43,233 nt of DNA from an uncultured Lachnospiraceae bacterium (GCA_947652735.1 CANTEG010000019.1:1-43233); one strand, 5' to 3'; counted from the first letter of the stretch, positions 32,345 through 40,713 are shown. Notes: generated from the sequence alone by a model not told the origin. Made by a program: numbers and translations.

Positions 32345-33490
32345 ATGTTTTTTCATAACTTTAAATATAGTATAAAAGCGACGCTTCATAATAAACCGCA
32401 TATGCTTTGGAGTGTGGCATTTATAATTGCACTTGGCACTCTTTTTTATGTCAGTTTCGGGGAGATATATAGTCAGGAGCTTGTAAATGCAATCAAGGTG
32501 GCTGTCATTATAGATGATACCGAAACCGCAGAAGTCTTTCATGATATGGTGGCAAATATCAGTATTGATGAGGAGGGTGGAGAAAAGCTTTTGGATATAT
32601 CGGACGTCAGCCATATGGACGAAGCAAAAATAATGCTGGAGGACGGAGATATAGATGGTATTTTTTACTCACAGGACAGGGAGCTAAAGCTTATGGTTCA
32701 CGAGAATGGGATTAATCAGAGCATCCTTGCCTCCATCGTTGCCAAATATCATCAGGTAATGACCGTGATTGCAGATTTGTCGGAAAAGGCACCTGATAAA
32801 ATACCGGCAGTACTTAGTGAGCTTTTATTGGGAGAAAGCCACAACGTTGAGAAGAAAACCACAACAGGGGATATGGATGTATATATTGCATATTTCTATA
32901 ATCTGATTGCACTTGCCTGCCTGATGGCAGTTAATTCGGGACTTGTCATTACAATGAAAAATCAGGCAAACTTAAGTATCGTCGGTGCAAGGAAGTGGGT
33001 GGCAGGAGCAGGGTCGTTTTTGCAGACGCTTGCAGAGCTTTTAGCAGGAATCGTTGTCCAGTGCCTTTGCACGCTGGTAGGATTTTTGTATCTTGTGCTT
33101 TTGGGCGTGGATTTTGGCAATCAGATTGGATATATTGCATTAATCATTATCGTAGGCTGCGTTACAGGAGTTTCTTTGGGATTTTTTGTCGGGAATATAG
33201 GAAAGGGTTCGGCAGCACTAAAAGAAAATATTGGAGTGGCGGTTATTTTGACCAGTGGCTTTTTAAGCGGTCTGATGGTTGGGGATATGAGGATGATGGT
33301 TGAGGAAACATGTCCGGTAATCAATAAAATCAATCCGTCGGCTCTTATAGCAGATTCATTTTACGCACTTAACATATATGATAGCCATGACAGATATTAT
33401 AAAAATATGATTACTCTTTTTATCATTTCAGTTATGCTAATCATCGCAGGAACTCTGTTTGGAAGGAGGAAGAGATATGCAAGTATTTAA
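32345..33490 (+). CDS. ABC-2 type permease, first subunit
   Basis: A 381-residue permease. One N-terminal helix (about 20-38) is followed by a ~140-residue extracytoplasmic domain, then five or six helices (about 180-375). This is the ABC-2 layout of YhgE/NatB-like exporters. The gene begins 3 nt after the ATPase stop and overlaps the next permease gene by 14 nt, so the three form one complex. The substrate is unknown; lantibiotic, lipid and Na+ exporters share this shape. Confidence 0.9.
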   Translation: MFFHNFKYSIKATLHNKPHMLWSVAFIIALGTLFYVSFGEIYSQELVNAIKVAVIIDDTETAEVFHDMVANISIDEEGGEKLLDISDVSHMDEAKIMLEDGDIDGIFYSQDRELKLMVHENGINQSILASIVAKYHQVMTVIADLSEKAPDKIPAVLSELLLGESHNVEKKTTTGDMDVYIAYFYNLIALACLMAVNSGLVITMKNQANLSIVGARKWVAGAGSFLQTLAELLAGIVVQCLCTLVGFLYLVLLGVDFGNQIGYIALIIIVGCVTGVSLGFFVGNIGKGSAALKENIGVAVILTSGFLSGLMVGDMRMMVEETCPVINKINPSALIADSFYALNIYDSHDRYYKNMITLFIISVMLIIAGTLFGRRKRYASI

Positions 33491-34598
33491 TACATTCTTT
33501 AAAATTGCAAAAAAACAGTTACCTGTTACCTTGATGTATATCGGCATATTTGTAGGCCTCTGTATTATGATGGGAAATACGGCAAGAACCGATAAGGATT
33601 ATTATAATTTCAAAGCATGTGATTTGGTTGTTATAGACAGGGATAACAGTGAGATGTCAGCAATGCTGATGAAGTATTTGGCAGGCATACACGAGGTTGA
33701 TACAGAGTCAGATTATAGAGATGAGCAAATTCAGGATTACCTCTATTATCAGAAGATAGATTATGTGCTTTATATTGAACAGGATTATGCAAAAACGGGT
33801 ACACTTACAAACGTGAAACGTCCTGATTCTAAGGTGGGTGAATATATTGACAATCAGATTTTGGTGTATGAGAGTAATATGCGTGCACTTACCCATGCAG
33901 GGTATTCCCTTGAGGAGGCATATGCCTTGACGCTTATGGCGTCTTCTGCCGACGGACTTGTGACTCTGATGGACAAGGAGGATACATGGCCGCCGATATA
34001 TAACGCTTTAAGCTTTGCACCGTACGTTTTGATTATGGTTATGTTTTATGTACTTGCACCTGTGCTTGCCGCATTTAACCATAAGGAGATTAGTAAGAGA
34101 CTGAATGTTTCACCTATTACGTCGAGAAGTAAAAATGTTCAGATTGTTTTTGGACAGATTATCATGAGTATATTCATATGGATTGTATTTTTGGCTTTCA
34201 TATATCTGTATTATGGAATTGAAAATGTAGACGGTAAGCTGCCGTTTATACTGTTAAACAGCATGGCAATGATTATTATAGCTGCTTCTATGGCAGGTAT
34301 CGCCGGAAATTTACGGCTTAAGGGAGATATATTAAACATTATTGCAAATATTATAGGTCTTGCAATGTGTTTCTTAGGCGGTGTGTTTGTTCAGGTGAAA
34401 TTTATGGGTAGCACAATGCTTCAGGTTGCAAGATTTATGCCAACTTATTGGTATATAAGGGCAAATGAGAAAATATTTAGTGGTGATAATACGAATGAAA
34501 TTCTTTTATGTATAGGCGTAGAGCTTCTTTTTGCACTTGTATTTTTCATGGTGAGTACAGTTGTATCAAAACAGATGCGGGCTGCAAGTAAAAGCTAA
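33477..34598 (+). CDS. ABC-2 type permease, second subunit
   Basis: A 373-residue protein with the same plan as its neighbour: helix at about 14-32, outer domain to ~175, then about six helices with 'SFAPYVLIMVMFYVLAPVL' and 'MPTYWYIRANEKIFSG'. It is a distant paralogue and forms a heterodimer with the preceding subunit. I start at ATG 33477, 7 nt after GGAAGGAGG, not six codons earlier. It ends the ABC operon; an 83-bp gap with a possible promoter leads to the two-component genes. Confidence 0.9.
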   Translation: MQVFNTFFKIAKKQLPVTLMYIGIFVGLCIMMGNTARTDKDYYNFKACDLVVIDRDNSEMSAMLMKYLAGIHEVDTESDYRDEQIQDYLYYQKIDYVLYIEQDYAKTGTLTNVKRPDSKVGEYIDNQILVYESNMRALTHAGYSLEEAYALTLMASSADGLVTLMDKEDTWPPIYNALSFAPYVLIMVMFYVLAPVLAAFNHKEISKRLNVSPITSRSKNVQIVFGQIIMSIFIWIVFLAFIYLYYGIENVDGKLPFILLNSMAMIIIAASMAGIAGNLRLKGDILNIIANIIGLAMCFLGGVFVQVKFMGSTMLQVARFMPTYWYIRANEKIFSGDNTNEILLCIGVELLFALVFFMVSTVVSKQMRAASKS

Positions 34599-34605
34599 AA
34601 AACAT

Positions 34606-34634
34606 TTGCCATATAAACGGTTATTATATAAAAT
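34606..34634 (+). promoter_or_regulatory. possible promoter of the NarL-type two-component genes
   Basis: TTGCCA (34606-34611), 17 bp and TAAAAT (34629-34634) lie 47 nt before the kinase start. A fair match only; readthrough from the ABC operon is equally possible, since no terminator is seen. Confidence 0.4.
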
Positions 34635-34681
34635 AGAAATATTAGTGGTCAGAAGGATGATATAAACCGGAGGGAAGTGAT

Positions 34682-35806
34682 ATGTCCTATATTGCAGACA
34701 GACTTATAATTTTGCTTTTATCACTGTATTTATTTTTTGCCGAGGGTGTAGCTGATGTTTATATCTCCGCAGGGTATGAAGATGTGGTTATCGTGCTTGG
34801 TATGATTATTACTACGTGTATTCTTTGCTTCGTGGACAGCAGAAAGCAAAAAGGAATTATAACATTTATTTATGGGATGGCGGCACTTTTTGTGCCGTCA
34901 CTTGCTGCGTTATCCCCTGTTATCATATATGACATCTTTGGCAGCAGATTTATGATACAGGGGATGTTGATTGTGACTGCCACACTGATGTCACATAATT
35001 TTATCATCTGCTGTACGGTTGTGGTACTCGGTGCCCTTGCATGTCTGTTAAATTTTAGAAGTACAAAAAATGAGTTGATGACGGAGCAGGTAAAAACCAT
35101 AAGGGACAATAGCTATGAGACAAATCTTATATTGCAGGAAAAAAATAAGCATTTGATGGATAAACAGGATTATGAAATATATACGGCAACATTAAAGGAG
35201 AGAAACCGAATAGCAAGAGAAATCCATGACAATGTAGGACATATGCTTACAAGATCGATTTTGCAGGTGGGAGCACTGATGGCTGTAAACAAGGACGAGC
35301 CTATACATAGCCAGCTTGCACAGGTGAAGGATAATTTGGACGAGGCAATGAATAATGTTCGTGAGAGCGTTCACGATTTGCATGATGAAGCCATAGATTT
35401 AAGACAGGCTGTCGGTGATGCTGCTTCTGTGTTGGAGGGAAAATTTGAGTACAGGCTTGAGTATGATATATCAGACAATGTGGACAGAAAGTATAAATAT
35501 GCAATGATAAGCATAATCAAAGAGAGCGTATCAAACATTATTAAGCACAGTGACAATGAACAGGTTGACATAATGTTGAGAGAACATCCGGGCATGTACC
35601 AGATAATCATACATGATTACAGTAAAAATAAGGCGAAAGAACAACCTGTACCTGACAAAGTATATGCAGGACAAGGCAAAGCCGATAATATGGGTGACGG
35701 TATCGGACTTCAAAATATAAAGGACAGAGTAGATACGCTACATGGAAATATGACTATTACGACAGACAAGGGCTACAGAATCTTTATTACATTTCCGAAA
35801 AAATAA
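34682..35806 (+). CDS. NarL-type membrane sensor histidine kinase
   Basis: A 374-residue kinase of the HisKA_3 class. The N-terminal half (about 5-125) holds four or five helices with almost no loops, so sensing is in the membrane. After a coiled stretch comes the phospho-acceptor His in 'RIAREIHDNVGHML', then an ATPase domain with 'IIKESVSNIIKHS' (N box) and 'GDGIGLQNIKDRV' (G2). Such intramembrane-sensing kinases often monitor the cargo of a linked ABC exporter. The partner regulator follows at 36068, separated by 261 bp containing a broken regulator stub. Confidence 0.93.
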   Translation: MSYIADRLIILLLSLYLFFAEGVADVYISAGYEDVVIVLGMIITTCILCFVDSRKQKGIITFIYGMAALFVPSLAALSPVIIYDIFGSRFMIQGMLIVTATLMSHNFIICCTVVVLGALACLLNFRSTKNELMTEQVKTIRDNSYETNLILQEKNKHLMDKQDYEIYTATLKERNRIAREIHDNVGHMLTRSILQVGALMAVNKDEPIHSQLAQVKDNLDEAMNNVRESVHDLHDEAIDLRQAVGDAASVLEGKFEYRLEYDISDNVDRKYKYAMISIIKESVSNIIKHSDNEQVDIMLREHPGMYQIIIHDYSKNKAKEQPVPDKVYAGQGKADNMGDGIGLQNIKDRVDTLHGNMTITTDKGYRIFITFPKK

Positions 35807-35885
35807 TTATTCGTAAGAAAATGGAGCTGTTATTATTAGGATAAAAAAGGATACATGTAAGTAGGATAACAAGCAAAGTGCGGTT

Positions 35886-35894
35886 TGGTATAAT
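35886..35894 (+). promoter_or_regulatory. extended -10 promoter before the NarL-type regulator
   Basis: TGGTATAAT matches an extended -10 (TGnTATAAT); the -35 is poor. It would drive the regulator gene at 36068 separately from its kinase, with the receiver stub in its 5' leader. Confidence 0.45.
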
Positions 35895-35966
35895 TAGCAC
35901 TGATGCATAATGGACATAGGGATATTGTTTTATGGTAATCTTTATGCTGAAAGGGGTATTGTTGAC

Positions 35967-36032
35967 ATGTATAGTATACTTTTAGTAGAAGATGACGTTG
36001 ACATTATGGAGGTAATAGCAGAAGCCTGTTAA
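35967..36032 (+). pseudogene. 22-codon stub of a response regulator receiver
   Basis: ATG 35967 opens a 21-residue frame reading 'MYSILLVEDDVDIMEVIAEA' plus one Cys and then TAA. This is the start of an OmpR-type receiver domain, including strand one and the acidic 'VEDD' pocket, cut off before the phospho-acceptor. AAGGGG stands 16-11 nt upstream of the ATG, so it could still be translated as a leader peptide. It lies between the NarL-type kinase and its regulator and is most simply the remnant of a deleted regulator gene. Confidence 0.6.
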
Positions 36033-36067
36033 TGTATGAGATAATATAGGATGTAAAGGAGTGTTAT

Positions 36068-36697
36068 ATGAGAGTTTTGCTAATTGATGATGATGCACTT
36101 GTGGCAATATCACTGAAAACAATACTTGAGGCTACCAATCAAATAAATGTAGTTGCAACGGGATGTAGTGGCGAGGAGGCAGTCAGCCTGTACGATGAAT
36201 ATCAGCCTGACGTGTTATTGATGGATATCAGAATGGGAGAAATGTCAGGCCTTGTGGCAGGGGAAAAAATACTTGCAAAATATGCAGACGCAAACATTTT
36301 GTATTTAACAACCTTTATGGATGATGAATATATTGTAAAAGCACTCAATATCGGAGCAAAGGGGTACATTTTAAAACAGGATTTTGAGGGCATTGTTCCT
36401 GCACTGGAGGCTGTCGTGAAAGGGCAGAGTGTGTTTGGGGCAGATATCGTTGGAAAAATTCCTGACCTAATTGATAAGAAAAACGGTTTTGATTATGCAA
36501 GCTACGGAATATCGGATAAGGAATATGAGATAATCGCGGAGATTGCGACAGGAAAGAGCAATAAAGAGATTTCAGCAAAGCTTTTTTTAAGTGAGGGAAC
36601 CGTGCGGAATTACATCAGTGTCATATTGGAGAAGCTGAAGCTTCGTGACAGAACCCAGCTTGCCGTTTTTTATCTGACAGGGCAGGGTAATTCATAA
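36068..36697 (+). CDS. NarL/FixJ-family response regulator
   Basis: A 209-residue regulator. The receiver (1-120) has 'LIDDDA', phospho-acceptor Asp53 in 'LLMDIRMGEMSG', 'LTTF' and 'ILKQ', in which the conserved Lys is present. The C-terminal LuxR/GerE helix-turn-helix (about 145-205) shows 'EIIAEIATGKSNKEISAKLFLSEGTVRNYIS' in two joined helices. AAAGGAG precedes the ATG by 7 nt. It pairs with the HisKA_3 kinase upstream and probably controls the ABC exporter, but no operator was identified. Confidence 0.95.
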   Translation: MRVLLIDDDALVAISLKTILEATNQINVVATGCSGEEAVSLYDEYQPDVLLMDIRMGEMSGLVAGEKILAKYADANILYLTTFMDDEYIVKALNIGAKGYILKQDFEGIVPALEAVVKGQSVFGADIVGKIPDLIDKKNGFDYASYGISDKEYEIIAEIATGKSNKEISAKLFLSEGTVRNYISVILEKLKLRDRTQLAVFYLTGQGNS

Positions 36698-36776
36698 AAA
36701 GTATTCCATAAAAATAAACAGGAATAACGTATATTAAGTGAGAGGAGTTCTCATGTCATGGTTGGGAGGTTAATAC

Positions 36777-37322
36777 GTGACAAATGAGGAATTTGAGTTT
36801 GCCCTTGACCTGCTTGCACAGGGAAATAAGGACGGATTAAAAATGATATATGATGCCTATGCAAAGCTCATATATTCAGTTGTCAAAGATACGGTCGGGC
36901 ACTGTGAGGATGCAGAGGATATTACCTCTGAGTTTTTTATCAAGCTTATCAGAGTAGCGGGAAGTTTTAAGAAGGGAGCACCACATAAGGCTTGGCTTGT
37001 AAAAATAGCAAGAAATATGGCAATCGATGCAATCAGAAAAAGTAAAAAGGTAATACCCGTGGAGCAGGTGGATATGGACTTTGCTGGTGCTTTGCAAGGA
37101 TTATCCGTGGAAAAGCAAACGGTACTTGCCGAGGATATGAGAAAAGCAATGTTAACACTTTCACGCAAGGAACGTGAGATTATTGATATGAAGCTTTTGG
37201 GCGGACTGAAATTTAAGGAAATATCAGCAGTTACCAAGCTTCCTATGGGAACAGTCACATGGTTGTATAATCAGGGAATCAGGAAGTTAAGGAGGTGTTT
37301 ATCTGGCTATGAAAAAGAATAA
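36777..37322 (+). CDS. ECF-type RNA polymerase sigma factor
   Basis: A 181-residue sigma factor with region 2 ('EDAEDITSEFFIKLI' and 'KAWLVKIARNMAIDAIRKSKK') at about 8-90 and region 4 ('LSRKEREIIDMKLLGGLKFKEISAVTKLPMGTV' in parts) at about 120-175. Regions 1 and 3 are absent, as in extracytoplasmic-function sigmas. It starts with GTG, 8 nt after GGGAGGT. The downstream gene overlaps by 14 nt and encodes a membrane protein of anti-sigma type. It may direct envelope-stress transcription; its own promoter motif could not be defined here. Confidence 0.92.
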   Translation: MTNEEFEFALDLLAQGNKDGLKMIYDAYAKLIYSVVKDTVGHCEDAEDITSEFFIKLIRVAGSFKKGAPHKAWLVKIARNMAIDAIRKSKKVIPVEQVDMDFAGALQGLSVEKQTVLAEDMRKAMLTLSRKEREIIDMKLLGGLKFKEISAVTKLPMGTVTWLYNQGIRKLRRCLSGYEKE

Positions 37323-37977
37323 AAAAGAACCCTTAATTAAGCTGTCTAAGCAGGAATTAAACGCCTACCTTTCCATGTATGATGAGGATACACCAGATTT
37401 ATGGGAGAGAATCGAAGCAGGCTTCGAGGAAGAAGTAAACCTTTCAGAGAATGCCAAAAAATATGAAAATAAGCTGGTAAGCCTGAATAAAAAAGTAAAG
37501 AGAATGCGGCTTGCAACCGTGATAGCAGCATGCGTACTTATTACTGTTATAGCCGTTCCTGTTTTTATATTTTCCAATATGCATATGGGAAGGAAAAGTG
37601 AATCAGACCAAATGGTTCAGGACACGAATGCAGGTGGGTACAGTGATGATACAGATAAAAGTATGGCTGAGAAAAATGATGCAGTGAATAATTTTATGTC
37701 TGATGAAATCAACAGTTCGGATGAAAGGGGGGAGGATGCGGCAGGAAAGTCAGAACAGACTGATTTGGGAGATAATTACGAGTATGTGGATGAAGATGAG
37801 TCAGAAAGTATGTCAGAGAATGATGCGGCATCGCCGACAGAAAGCCCCGCAAGTACGGACAGGTTCAACACGGAGATAGGTCCGAATGCCACGACAGAGG
37901 ATACCGAAATGGATTTTGATGCTTTTATGGTTAGATATGAAAGCTGTATGCAGGTAATGAAAGGGTTTATGGATTAA
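37309..37977 (+). CDS. putative membrane anti-sigma factor
   Basis: A 222-residue single-pass protein. A cytoplasmic N-terminal part (1-66) contains 'DTPDLWERIEAGFEEE', like the N-terminal segments of Firmicute anti-sigma proteins. One helix (about 67-88) and an outer, very acidic Asp/Glu/Ser/Asn-rich region (about 90-222) without known domain follow. The call rests on position and topology: it overlaps the sigma gene by 14 nt, so they are made together. No zinc-binding HxxxCxxC motif of the ZAS type is present. A conserved RsgI-like domain was not recognised. Confidence 0.75.
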   Translation: MKKNKKEPLIKLSKQELNAYLSMYDEDTPDLWERIEAGFEEEVNLSENAKKYENKLVSLNKKVKRMRLATVIAACVLITVIAVPVFIFSNMHMGRKSESDQMVQDTNAGGYSDDTDKSMAEKNDAVNNFMSDEINSSDERGEDAAGKSEQTDLGDNYEYVDEDESESMSENDAASPTESPASTDRFNTEIGPNATTEDTEMDFDAFMVRYESCMQVMKGFMD

Positions 37978-38030
37978 TTTATGTAACATTGTCATTTGTG
38001 AATAAAGTATGCTGTTTATGATACGATGTG

Positions 38031-38059
38031 TTGAAAACCTGACAAAACAAAATTATAAT
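38031..38059 (+). promoter_or_regulatory. sigma-A-type promoter of an unexplained transcript
   Basis: TTGAAA (38031-38036), 17 bp and TATAAT (38054-38059), as good as the Che operon promoter, but with no ordinary gene before the next terminator at 38156. Confidence 0.6.
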
Positions 38060-38065
38060 AAAAGA

Positions 38066-38188
38066 AAACATTTAGATGGAATTCGAACTTTATAATCTGT
38101 TTACTGGAGGTCTTCAGGGCACAAGCTTCGTCCGTATCAGGACATAATGTATATCAGGCTACGCACTTTTTGTGTGTAGCCTATTTTT
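38066..38188 (+). ncRNA. candidate small RNA or tiny peptide gene
   Basis: Between the promoter at 38031-38059 and the terminator at 38156-38188 a transcript of about 120 nt is expected. It contains a 23-codon frame, ATG 38076 to TAA 38145-38147, reading 'MEFELYNLFTGGLQ' and on to 'RIRT', with no convincing ribosome binding site. A small stem GTCC/GGAC follows inside. It may be a trans-acting small RNA, a leader peptide, or a short signal peptide for the regulators downstream. Nothing known was recognised. Confidence 0.4.
38156..38188 (+). terminator. intrinsic terminator
   Basis: AGGCTACGCAC (38156-38166) pairs with GTGTGTAGCCT (38172-38182), 11 bp including one G-T, with a TTTTT loop and ATTTTT after it. 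It is the only strong terminator after the sigma/anti-sigma genes, though 179 bp away from them. Confidence 0.85.
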
Positions 38189-38271
38189 ATGTCTTGTGGA
38201 CTGAAACTGGTCCCTATAATTGGTATCCATCCCATAAAATATTTGTAAATGGACTGGTGTTCAAGTGGTTG

Positions 38272-38376
38272 TGTCAAGTTTTCTATGAAAACTTGACATG
38301 TAGCGTCAGCCCATAGGGTTCTCGATTTACAGAGTAAATCGGAACATATACTGAAAGCAAATTTGGAATGGGCTGA
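38272..38376 (+). promoter_or_regulatory. strongly folded leader upstream of the small XRE gene
   Basis: Two adjacent structures are seen. Hairpin A is a perfect 12-bp stem, TGTCAAGTTTTC (38272-38283) with GAAAACTTGACA (38287-38298), loop TAT. Structure B has an outer 9-bp stem, TCAGCCCAT (38306-38314) with ATGGGCTGA (38368-38376). It encloses a 12-bp stem with one bulged T, GTTC-CGATTTAC (38318-38330) with GTAAATCG-GAAC (38334-38345). No T tract follows. The similar phrases GGACTGGTGTTCAA (38251) and GGGCTGATGTTCAA (38371) flank the block. It may be a cis-acting RNA or an operator region for the XRE protein. Confidence 0.5.
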
Positions 38377-38400
38377 TGTTCAAATACAGGTGGGTGAATT

Positions 38401-38637
38401 ATGGAACAAAAGATTAAACAGGATGGTACTATCAATCTTGGGAATAATATCAGAAGAATCAGACGCGAAAAAGGGCTAAAGCAGACGGAAGTGGCAGCGA
38501 GACTACAGATGGAGAATGTTTCCATGACAAGGGAAGCATTCGTAAAAATCGAGAGAGGAATCCAGCATGTGACGGTAACACAGCTTAGGGCAATCAAAAA
38601 CGTTTTGGATACGACGTATGATGAGCTATTAAAATAA
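38401..38637 (+). CDS. small XRE-family DNA-binding protein
   Basis: A 78-residue single-domain Cro/C1 helix-turn-helix protein: 'NNIRRIRREKGLKQTEVAARLQ' in helices 1-2, 'MTREAFVKIERGIQHVTVTQL' in helices 3-4, and 'IKNVLDTTYDELLK' at the end. There is no effector domain. GGTGGG lies 7-12 nt before the ATG. It lies 38 nt before the LytTR regulator gene on the same strand, so the two are probably co-transcribed. The folded DNA just upstream may be its operator or an RNA control element. Confidence 0.88.
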   Translation: MEQKIKQDGTINLGNNIRRIRREKGLKQTEVAARLQMENVSMTREAFVKIERGIQHVTVTQLRAIKNVLDTTYDELLK

Positions 38638-38675
38638 ACGAAATGTAATCAAAGGATATATGAAGAATTGGAAAA

Positions 38676-39392
38676 ATGATTTATATTGGTATTTGTGATG
38701 ATATAGCGGAGCATAGGGAACTCATAAAAGTAATATGCGATCAATATTTTATTGACAGAAAAATGAAATATAAACCAATTATGTTTCAGTCGGGTGAGGA
38801 TGTGCTGGCGTATGAGGCAGACTGTCTGATGCTGCTTTTTCTTGATATCGTGCTGGATGGCATTAACGGCATAGATGTCATGCACCGTCTGATTCACAGC
38901 GAAAGGATATGGAGGATATTGTTTGTATCCTGCCATGATGAGTTTATGATTGAAACCTTTGGACCCAAAACCTTAGGATACTGTGCAAAGCCCGTACAAT
39001 ATAAAGTTGTATGCAAATGGCTTGATATTGCATTAGAGGAATATGATTGTAACAAGGTCATCTGGTTTAACAAAACTGATGCAGTTGCAGTGGATGATAT
39101 TATTTATATACAGGCGGACAGTCATTATATACATGTTATTACGGTAGGAGGAACCAAGGTATTTGTTATGGATATCCGTGAATCTGAACGGCTGTTAAAG
39201 GATACCACAGTGATTCGCATACATAAATCATATATGGCAAATATGGTATATATCAGTACCCTTACCGCAAAGTTCGTCAAATTACATGAAAGCGGAATTA
39301 AACTTCCTGTAGGGCGAAGCTACACGGGAGCGGTAAGGGAAAAATATAAAGCATACATATACAGGACAGCAAAAAGGCGGGTTAAACCGTAA
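38676..39392 (+). CDS. LytTR-family response regulator
   Basis: A 238-residue AgrA/ComE-like regulator. The receiver (1-115) has 'GICDDIAEH', phospho-acceptor Asp in 'LLFLDIVLDGINGIDV', and 'AKPV' with the Lys. The LytTR DNA-binding domain (about 130-232) has 'DIIYIQADSHYIHVIT', 'VIRIHKSYMANMVYI' and 'LPVGRSYTGAVREKYK'. No receptor kinase or peptide gene of an agr type is adjacent. The ribosome binding site is poor (only AAGAATTGGAAA). Its last 11 nt overlap the convergent MATE gene. Confidence 0.92.
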   Translation: MIYIGICDDIAEHRELIKVICDQYFIDRKMKYKPIMFQSGEDVLAYEADCLMLLFLDIVLDGINGIDVMHRLIHSERIWRILFVSCHDEFMIETFGPKTLGYCAKPVQYKVVCKWLDIALEEYDCNKVIWFNKTDAVAVDDIIYIQADSHYIHVITVGGTKVFVMDIRESERLLKDTTVIRIHKSYMANMVYISTLTAKFVKLHESGIKLPVGRSYTGAVREKYKAYIYRTAKRRVKP

Positions 39393-40713
39393 GCTTTTTA
39401 TACTCCTTATGATAAAAATAAACAGAAAGCACCATAGCGATTGTCCAGCCAATCGGCCATGCACACCATATGCCTATGGCAGATTTTGTCTGGGCTGAGA
39501 GAACAAATGCCAGAACCACTCTTAAAATCAGGTCGGTAAACGTTGCAGCCATAAAACGGTGCATGGCACTGACGCCCCGTAATATGCCGTCTGCAACTAA
39601 CTTGGTTGACACAACAAAATAAAACGGAGACAATATCCACAAAAACTGTCTGCCTGACAGTAGGGCGGCGGCAGAGTTTTTTTGCATAAACAGAAGCAAA
39701 AGGTGTTTGCCGAAGCAAATGTAAGCAATACAAAACGGAATACACAGGCACCATACCATTTTAATTCCGGAGCGGAACCCTTCCTTGATTCGTCCGTACT
39801 TATGTGCACCAAGGTTTTGGGCTGAAAAATTGGAAATACCGTTGCCAATGGTGGTAAAGGATGTAATGACCATATTATTTAATTTTACGGCAGCAGAGTA
39901 GCCTGCCATAACAGAGGCACCAAATCCGTTTATGACACTTTGAATTAATATATTTCCCACGGAAATAAAGCTTTGCTGTAAAATACTCGGCACAGCGATT
40001 GTTATGATTTTTTTCAAAAGCTCAAAGCTAAATAACTGAGGCTTTTCTGCTGCATGAATTTTCTTAAGACGGATGCATACAGTCAAAACAGCTAAAACGC
40101 AGCTGATTCCCTGACACAAAAAGGTTGCCCATGCAACACCTGCCACACCCATATGAAACTGTTTCACAAACAAAATATCGACAGCTATATTTGCAGTTGA
40201 GGAAACTGCCAAAAAATAAAAGGGCGTTTTGGAGTCTCCCAGTGCTGAAAAAATTCCCGTTGCTATGTTGTAAAAAAATACAAAGGGCAGTCCCCATATG
40301 TAAATATCCAAGTATAATTGGGAATCTGCGAATACATTTTCAGGTGTCTTTATCAGATGGAGCAATGGGGTACACCCGAAAATGCCGATAAGCATTAATA
40401 AAACACAGAGACAGCCGCTAAAGATGGATGCCGTGGATACCGCGGTTTTCAGTCTGCCATATTCTTTGGCACCAAACAATTGTGAAACAATAATGGAACA
40501 ACCCATATTGCAGCCAAATGCAAACGCAATAAAAATTAATGTCACCTCATAGCTGTTTCCCACTGCTGCCAGTGCGTTTTCTCCAATGAATTTTCCTGCC
40601 ACAAGGCTGTCCGCTATATTATAAAGCTGTTGAAAAATAATGCTTCCAAATAAAGGAAGACAAAATTTCCACAGTACCGTTCCTGGTTTTCCAACTGTCA
40701 AATCCTTATTCAT
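39382..40713 (-). CDS. MATE-family multidrug/metabolite exporter
   Basis: A 443-residue membrane protein with about twelve helices in two related halves of six. Family markers are 'PLFGSIIFQQLYNIADSLVAGKF' near the N-terminus (in the NorM/DinF-like group), 'VSQLFGAKEYGRLK', and in the second half 'QSFISVGNILIQSVINGFG' and 'NFSAQNLGAHKYGRIKEG'. It exchanges Na+ or H+ for drugs or metabolites; substrate unknown. GAAAGGAT lies 8-15 nt before ATG. A LysR gene is divergent (263 bp), a possible regulator. Confidence 0.93.
   Translation of the reverse strand: MNKDLTVGKPGTVLWKFCLPLFGSIIFQQLYNIADSLVAGKFIGENALAAVGNSYEVTLIFIAFAFGCNMGCSIIVSQLFGAKEYGRLKTAVSTASIFSGCLCVLLMLIGIFGCTPLLHLIKTPENVFADSQLYLDIYIWGLPFVFFYNIATGIFSALGDSKTPFYFLAVSSTANIAVDILFVKQFHMGVAGVAWATFLCQGISCVLAVLTVCIRLKKIHAAEKPQLFSFELLKKIITIAVPSILQQSFISVGNILIQSVINGFGASVMAGYSAAVKLNNMVITSFTTIGNGISNFSAQNLGAHKYGRIKEGFRSGIKMVWCLCIPFCIAYICFGKHLLLLFMQKNSAAALLSGRQFLWILSPFYFVVSTKLVADGILRGVSAMHRFMAATFTDLILRVVLAFVLSAQTKSAIGIWCAWPIGWTIAMVLSVYFYHKEYKKLTV

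Noticed and set aside
38291-38320. TTGACA at 38293-38298 as the -35 of a promoter for the XRE gene
   Set aside because: It is one arm of a perfect hairpin and no acceptable -10 lies 16-18 bp downstream.
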